Positions 59,860 through 64,000 of a DNA stretch of 64,000 nt are shown in pieces. The position numbers and the translations under genes were made by a program. This DNA comes from Candidatus Lustribacter telmatis. GTDB taxonomy: Bacteria; Vulcanimicrobiota; Vulcanimicrobiia; Vulcanimicrobiales; Vulcanimicrobiaceae. The stretch is taken from positions 115,170-179,169 of the forward strand of contig PLRU01000073.1 in the NCBI GenBank assembly GCA_003164045.1, in the 5' to 3' direction. Under the pieces are notes generated by a model, which worked only from the letters and a program-made list of their open reading frames with translations, was not told the DNA's origin and made no database searches. Position 1 is the stretch's first letter, and the number at the start of each line of letters is the position of its first letter.

Positions 59860-60666
59860 CTACTGGGCGCTCCAGCCTCCGTCGATCGGGATCGCCGTCC
59901 CGGTGATGGAACGCGCGAGATCGCTGCACAGGTACGCGCACAAGGCGCCGACCTCGGCCGGATCGATGAACCGCCCGGTCGGCATCTTTTCAAGAAACGC
60001 GCGTTTGAGCGCATCCTCATCGGAGATGCCGCCGCCGTACGACGTCGCGAGATCCCGCGCTTGGCCCGCGATGAGTTCGGTGTAGACGGCACCCGGGCAG
60101 ATCGCGTTCGCCGTGATACCGGCTGCCGCGCCCTCGAGCGCGGTCGCTTTGGTAAAGCCGACTACGCCGTGCTTCGAGGCGATATATGCCGCCTTGAACG
60201 ACGACGCGACGAGGCCATGAACGCTCGCGATGTTGACGATGCGGCCGCGGCCGCGTGCGGCGAGATGCGGCCAGACGGCCTTCGTCAGGTAGAAGACGGA
60301 ATCGAGATCGACGCCGCGCACGCGGTCCCAATCGGCTTCCGGGAATTCGGCGATGGGGGCAACGAACTGCACGCCGGCATTATTGACCAGATGATCGATC
60401 GCGCCGAAGTCCGCGACGATGCGCTCGATGCCGGCACGAATCGCAGCGGGCACCGTAACGTCGATCGCATATCCATGGGCTCTCACGCCCGTCTCTTGTG
60501 CAAGTTTCGCAGCGGCGGCCGCCGCCGTGCCGGCATCGAGGTCGCACAGCGCAACATCGGATCCGGCTTGCGCAAGCGCCTCCGCGCAGGCGTACCCGAT
60601 ACCGCGCGCGGCACCCGTCACGACGCTGATGCGTCCCGCGAGACGCAAGCCCGCCAGCTCGCTCAT
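59860..60666 (-). CDS. Short-chain dehydrogenase, 3-hydroxybutyrate dehydrogenase-like
   Basis: The 268-residue SDR has TGAARGIGYACAEAL for cofactor binding, NNAG, and the catalytic triad Ser in NIASVHG with YIASKHG (Tyr-x-x-x-Lys). NAD preference is suggested by the Asp after the second strand (CDLDAG). The closest pattern is D-3-hydroxybutyrate dehydrogenase. ATG 60666 overlaps the previous stop by one base. Confidence 0.9.
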   Translation of the reverse strand: MSELAGLRLAGRISVVTGAARGIGYACAEALAQAGSDVALCDLDAGTAAAAAAKLAQETGVRAHGYAIDVTVPAAIRAGIERIVADFGAIDHLVNNAGVQFVAPIAEFPEADWDRVRGVDLDSVFYLTKAVWPHLAARGRGRIVNIASVHGLVASSFKAAYIASKHGVVGFTKATALEGAAAGITANAICPGAVYTELIAGQARDLATSYGGGISDEDALKRAFLEKMPTGRFIDPAEVGALCAYLCSDLARSITGTAIPIDGGWSAQ

Positions 60667-61472
60667 CAAAGGTGTAGGTTGAACCCGGATGCGAGGTAAT
60701 GCGCCTTCGCATTGGAGACCGGGTTGAACGTCGTGCCGAGTCCCACATCAAAGGTGAGGTTCCTGCGCAAGCGCTCGTTGACCGCAACGTCGCCATAATT
60801 TTGCGCGGCGCCGTGCCGCACGAGGATGCGCGCGCCGAGGTCGGCCGAAATCTGTGTCCGGGCGCTGGTATCGTAGGCGAGACGCAGAGCCGCGGCCGGA
60901 TTGACGCGCTCGAAGCCGACGTTACTCGACGACGTTCCGGTGGCAATCGCCGAGAGCGTCACCCCCCGCATGAGGTGAAAGCCCGCCGTCATATCGATGA
61001 CGTAGCGCGGTTGCGATTCGTTGACGTTGAAACGCGAGCTCGGAGGCACGAGTTCGAAGCCGATTGCCGACGCGAGGCGCGCATCCGCGACGAACGTGTA
61101 GTTCAAGCCGTATCCGAGATGCGTCGTCGGATAGAGACCCAGCCCGTGCAATCCCGATTCCGCCACTTGCGAGGGAGTATCGATCACGGCTTCGAGCCGG
61201 TGGACGATGCCGGTACGCAAGCGAAAGAGCGGGTACGCCGCGAGCGCCGTGCCGCCCACGCGCGATGCGTTTTGAAAGTAGAGCATCTCGACGAGGAGCG
61301 TTCCGGGCGCGGCCGCACAGGGCGCCTGAATGCCGCTCAAGTCGTCCGTGACGAACGCGGGATTCTCCGTCGTGCATGCGTTGAGCGGCGTTTCCGATGA
61401 CGCCGAAGCCGGTACGCGCGCTGCGGAGACGACGACGGCAATAGAAAGAAGCAGCAACACTAAACGGCGCAT
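60666..61472 (-). CDS. Secreted protein, possible outer-membrane beta-barrel
   Basis: The 268-residue protein has a Sec signal (LVLLLLSIAVVVSAARVPASA) and then alternating amphipathic strands with aromatic residues (for example HLGYGLNYTFVADARLASAIGF has such a pattern in part, and the C-terminus ends ASGFNLHL). This fits an outer-membrane barrel that would support a diderm envelope. No family is recognised. It is coupled to the SDR gene. Confidence 0.6.
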   Translation of the reverse strand: MRRLVLLLLSIAVVVSAARVPASASSETPLNACTTENPAFVTDDLSGIQAPCAAAPGTLLVEMLYFQNASRVGGTALAAYPLFRLRTGIVHRLEAVIDTPSQVAESGLHGLGLYPTTHLGYGLNYTFVADARLASAIGFELVPPSSRFNVNESQPRYVIDMTAGFHLMRGVTLSAIATGTSSSNVGFERVNPAAALRLAYDTSARTQISADLGARILVRHGAAQNYGDVAVNERLRRNLTFDVGLGTTFNPVSNAKAHYLASGFNLHL

Positions 61473-61527
61473 CGGTGCGAGATTATTTGCAAGCGCAAGC
61501 GACGCGCACCTGTTCCGCCCGTACGGA

Positions 61528-62787
61528 TCAGGAAAGCTTTACACGCCTGCGCGGACGTACGGTCCCCGTCGGCATCGGCCATGGCCGCAGAATGAATCCG
61601 AACAGCGCCATGCCGAGCGCGGCGATGCCGCCTGCAAGAAACGCAAGCGGTGCGCCGCGCTCGGCAAGCCAGCCGGCCAAGAGCGAGCCGAGCGGTCCCG
61701 ACGACAGGAAGACGTAGTTGTAGAGTCCGGCGATGCGGCCTTGCATGTGCGCCGGCACCGCGAGCTGCACGATCGTATTCGAACTCGCCGTATAGAGCGT
61801 ATAGCAGACGCCCGTTGCAAAGAGCGAGAGCGATACGCCGAGCAGCGATTGCTGCGTCGCAACGATCACCTGCGCGGCACCGAAGCCGGCGGCCGCGCCC
61901 AATAGCAGCCCGCGCGAGACGCGTTTGCGCGAAGCGGCGACGATGGCTCCCGCAAATGCGCCCAGCCCGAACATCGCGGCGATGAAGCCATATGTCTGCG
62001 CGCCGCCGTGCATCGTGTTGCGCGCCAGCACCGGCAACACGACGTTGAAGTTGATGCTGACCGTCGAAACGACGAAGAGCATGGCCAGCACGACCGCCAC
62101 CGTCTTGGTCCGGCGCGCGTAGGCGAGTCCGTCGCGGATCGATTGCAGGAGCGGAGTGCGCGCGCGGTTGCCGGTGGCAAAGAATTCCGCCGGCCGCATG
62201 ATCGCAAGCGCGAAGATGACCGGAACGAAACTCAACGCGTTTAGCGCGAAACATGCACCGACGCCGACCGTCGCGATCAGGACACCCGCGATCGCCGGTC
62301 CGACGATGCGGGTCGCGTTGTTCAAGCTGGCGTTGAGCGCGATCGCGTTGGGCAACTCGGAGCGGCCGACGAGTTGGATCATCATCGCTTGACGCGTCGG
62401 GTTATTGAACGCCATGATCGTGCCACGCACGAGCGCGATGCCGTCGATGACCACAACGCTGTCGACGTGAAGATACGCCACGAGCGCCAGCGCCGCCGCG
62501 CAAATGGCCATCAGGGTTTGGGTGATGACCATGATGCGCTGACGATCCCAGCGATCGGCCAGCGCGCCCCCAAGCAACCCGAAAATCGCGTAGGGCAGGT
62601 AGAGAAAGAAGCTCAACACGCCGACGGCTTCCGCCGAGTGCGTGAGGTCGAGGATCAGCCACGCTTGGGCGGCGTTTTGCAGCCACGTTCCGATTTGCGA
62701 GACCAACTGGCCGGAAAAGTAGAGCCGGTAGTTGCGATGGCGCCGCAGACTGGCGAACACGTGGGCGTCAAACAGCGAGAATTTCAA
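61528..62787 (-). CDS. MFS exporter, EntS-like (DHA3 family)
   Basis: The 419-residue protein has 12 predicted helices, starting YRLYFSGQLVSQIGTWLQ, with the MFS loop GALADRWDRQRIMV, both typical of EntS/DHA3 exporters. Substrates of this group include siderophores and drugs; none can be named here. It overlaps the protease gene in ATGA. Confidence 0.88.
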   Translation of the reverse strand: MKFSLFDAHVFASLRRHRNYRLYFSGQLVSQIGTWLQNAAQAWLILDLTHSAEAVGVLSFFLYLPYAIFGLLGGALADRWDRQRIMVITQTLMAICAAALALVAYLHVDSVVVIDGIALVRGTIMAFNNPTRQAMMIQLVGRSELPNAIALNASLNNATRIVGPAIAGVLIATVGVGACFALNALSFVPVIFALAIMRPAEFFATGNRARTPLLQSIRDGLAYARRTKTVAVVLAMLFVVSTVSINFNVVLPVLARNTMHGGAQTYGFIAAMFGLGAFAGAIVAASRKRVSRGLLLGAAAGFGAAQVIVATQQSLLGVSLSLFATGVCYTLYTASSNTIVQLAVPAHMQGRIAGLYNYVFLSSGPLGSLLAGWLAERGAPLAFLAGGIAALGMALFGFILRPWPMPTGTVRPRRRVKLS

Positions 62788-63467
62788 CGAAGGGCGGCGA
62801 CCGGCACGACTTGGCCGTAGAGGCCGTCGGGAAGGCGTCCCCCGGCGACGTTCTCAATCTCGGTTACGCCGTACAAGATGCCCACGAGGCGCCCGTCGCC
62901 GTCAAAGACGCCGCTGCCCGAGTCGCCCGGACCGCAACGGCTGCAATAGACGTCATATTGGACCGCGCCCGTCTCGGGATCCGCAGCAGTTTGACCCATA
63001 CGGGCGTACGTCGTCGTCCAGCGGCCTTGGTCGGGTCCGAGAATTGCGGAGACCGGATGGCCGATGATGGTGAGCGTGCTGCCGATCGGCGGCACCTTGG
63101 CACTGCGTATCGCAAGCTGCGCGTTGCGCAGACGTGCCGGATCGACCGGCAGCAGCAGTTCCGCCGCATCGATAGCGTCGCTGATGGCCAGCACGCGCAC
63201 GGTCGAACCGAAAATTTGGTGTCCGTCGAAGAACTGCACGATCGTGAACGGGTGCGTCGCGCAATGCCCCGCCGTCCACGCTACGAGCCCGTCCGGACGT
63301 CGCGCCGTAATGACGGCCGCGCAGCGATCGTAGCCCGCCGGCGTTCTCCAGCGTATCTCAACGATGGACGGGCGCAGGTCACCCTGTGCCCGCGCGGCCA
63401 CCGCAGCCAGCATGACCAGCATGCCGGCCGCGGCGACCCATTTCCCGTATCTTAGAAGTAGAGCCAC
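62784..63467 (-). CDS. Secreted trypsin-like serine protease
   Basis: The protein (227 residues from GTG 63467) has an export helix (WVAAAGMLVMLAAVAARA) and the chymotrypsin-fold triad: His in WTAGHCA, a likely Asp in ISDAIDAAELLL, and Ser in CGPGDSGSGVF. It should be exported and active outside the cytoplasm. A longer start at 63500 would overlap the previous gene by 49 bases; I prefer the shorter one. Confidence 0.8.
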   Translation of the reverse strand: MALLLRYGKWVAAAGMLVMLAAVAARAQGDLRPSIVEIRWRTPAGYDRCAAVITARRPDGLVAWTAGHCATHPFTIVQFFDGHQIFGSTVRVLAISDAIDAAELLLPVDPARLRNAQLAIRSAKVPPIGSTLTIIGHPVSAILGPDQGRWTTTYARMGQTAADPETGAVQYDVYCSRCGPGDSGSGVFDGDGRLVGILYGVTEIENVAGGRLPDGLYGQVVPVAALR

Positions 63468-63775
63468 ACGCCGCCGTTCCAACGGCGGTGATGGTACCAC
63501 CCGCCGTTTGAGTAGTAGCCCTGGAAGCCGCCCGGCGCGAGCCCGAAGTACCCTTCAACGTACGGCTGCGAATACACCGGGCGCGAATAACTCACGCGAT
63601 AATTCGAGTCGCCGCGCCGGAAGTTCCCGCGATTATCGGCGTGACCGCGATCGTCGTTGCGCTGATACGAACCGCGGTCCCCATCGTGATATCCCTGCGC
63701 GCTCGCGGTCAACGGCACACTTACGATCGCGAGTCCCGCGAGTCCGACCAGAAGTTTGTTCACAAGTGATTTCAT
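63452..63775 (-). CDS. Small secreted protein rich in Tyr, Gly, Arg
   Basis: The 107-residue protein has a Sec signal (LLVGLAGLAIVSVPLTASA) and a low-complexity mature part rich in Gly, Tyr, Asp and Arg, ending GGWYHHRRWNGGVWLYF. GGAG precedes ATG 63775. Such Tyr/Gly/His tails occur in envelope-associated proteins; no family is recognised. It begins the long minus-strand run that ends at 52515. Confidence 0.7.
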   Translation of the reverse strand: MKSLVNKLLVGLAGLAIVSVPLTASAQGYHDGDRGSYQRNDDRGHADNRGNFRRGDSNYRVSYSRPVYSQPYVEGYFGLAPGGFQGYYSNGGWYHHRRWNGGVWLYF

Positions 63776-63874
63776 CGAGTTGCTCCTATCCGGCCGATGC
63801 CGGCGCACGTATGCACTCTGAACAACGTGCAGCGGAGTCAAACGTTAGCATTGCCAGGCGCACCTCGGCGCACT

Positions 63875-64000
63875 CTAACGCGCTTCCAATCGAGCCGCTT
63901 CCTCGCGAAAAACCTTATCGGCAATACGAAATCCCTCCGCAGCCACGGGCACGCCTGCATATACGCCGACTTGCCGCAAGATCTCGCTGACCTCGGTCTC
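63875..64000 (-). CDS. Carboxymuconolactone-decarboxylase-like protein, C-terminal end (partial)
   Basis: Only the last 41 residues lie in the window. They read EILRQVGVYAGVPVAAEGFRI in sense, matching the C-terminal helix of the PcaC/carboxymuconolactone decarboxylase family, where a VYAGVPAA segment is common. The start is beyond the right edge. Confidence 0.7.
   Translation of the reverse strand, partial: ETEVSEILRQVGVYAGVPVAAEGFRIADKVFREEAARLEAR

Noticed and set aside
1-64000. Insertion sequences, prophage, CRISPR arrays, rRNA
   Set aside because: No transposase, integrase, terminal repeats, spaced direct repeats or rRNA-like sequence was found on inspection.

Overview
The window is high-GC, densely packed DNA from what looks like an aerobic, diderm soil-type bacterium. 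Overlapping stop/start operons are the rule, the one complete tRNA lacks an encoded CCA, and there are Tat-like and Sec signal peptides and a probable outer-membrane protein. Base and codon use resemble lineages such as Eremiobacterota/Vulcanimicrobiota, but nothing here fixes the phylum. No transposon, phage, CRISPR or rRNA is visible.

The dominant theme, about 5 to 48 kb, is a sulfur-acquisition island. Sulfate is handled by a minus-strand operon of APS reductase (cysH), a sulfate ABC importer (cysA, periplasmic binding protein, cysT, cysW), cysD and a cysN-cysC fusion. Organosulfur compounds are handled by three SsuABC-type transporters, many extra binding proteins, SsuD-like FMNH2 monooxygenases, two DszB-like sulfinate desulfinases, three AprA-like flavoprotein plus AprB-like ferredoxin pairs, a non-heme iron oxygenase, a SorAB-like sulfite dehydrogenase and a 1-Cys peroxiredoxin.

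The main discovery is regulatory. Seven operon heads carry the same device: a sigma70-like promoter, a tiny ORF rich in cysteine codons whose ATG lies only 6-8 nt after the -10 box (so probably leaderless), then a strong intrinsic terminator 23-48 nt after the tiny ORF's stop, then the operon. These are cysteine-responsive attenuators in all likelihood. They sit at about 12.4 kb (minus, sulfate operon), 15.4 kb (plus), 23.5 kb (minus) and 23.6 kb (plus, divergent pair), 34.3 kb (minus) and 34.5 kb (plus, divergent pair), and 48.6 kb (minus, about 15 genes). Together they would govern about 43 protein genes. The 34.3 kb attenuator also lies directly in front of a tRNA-Cys(GCA) gene that is co-oriented with, and nearly abuts, an ssuCBAD-sorAB operon, so the sensor's own tRNA appears to be a regulon member. 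Polycysteine leaderless ORF attenuation is known from mycobacteria; its use here with intrinsic terminators, on this scale and with tRNA-Cys as a target, looks new.

Flanking regions are more ordinary. Positions 1-5249 hold a decarboxylase-like protein, a degenerate HD-GYP response regulator, a metallo-beta-lactamase-fold hydrolase, a lone FAD-domain protein and small proteins. Positions 12454-15373 hold a DODA-type dioxygenase, a flavin monooxygenase and a split-barrel FMN protein. Positions 48690-52546 hold an SIS protein, WrbA, a hydrolase and a quinone oxidoreductase. Positions 52515-63775 form a long minus-strand run with tripartite tricarboxylate transport (TctA, TctB, binding protein), a TauD-family oxygenase, sugar-acid enzymes, an orphan SufD-like protein, an SDR, an MFS exporter, a secreted protease and a small secreted protein. 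The right edge cuts a carboxymuconolactone-decarboxylase-like gene. There is no stretch over 300 bases without a gene, apart from the attenuator regions described.
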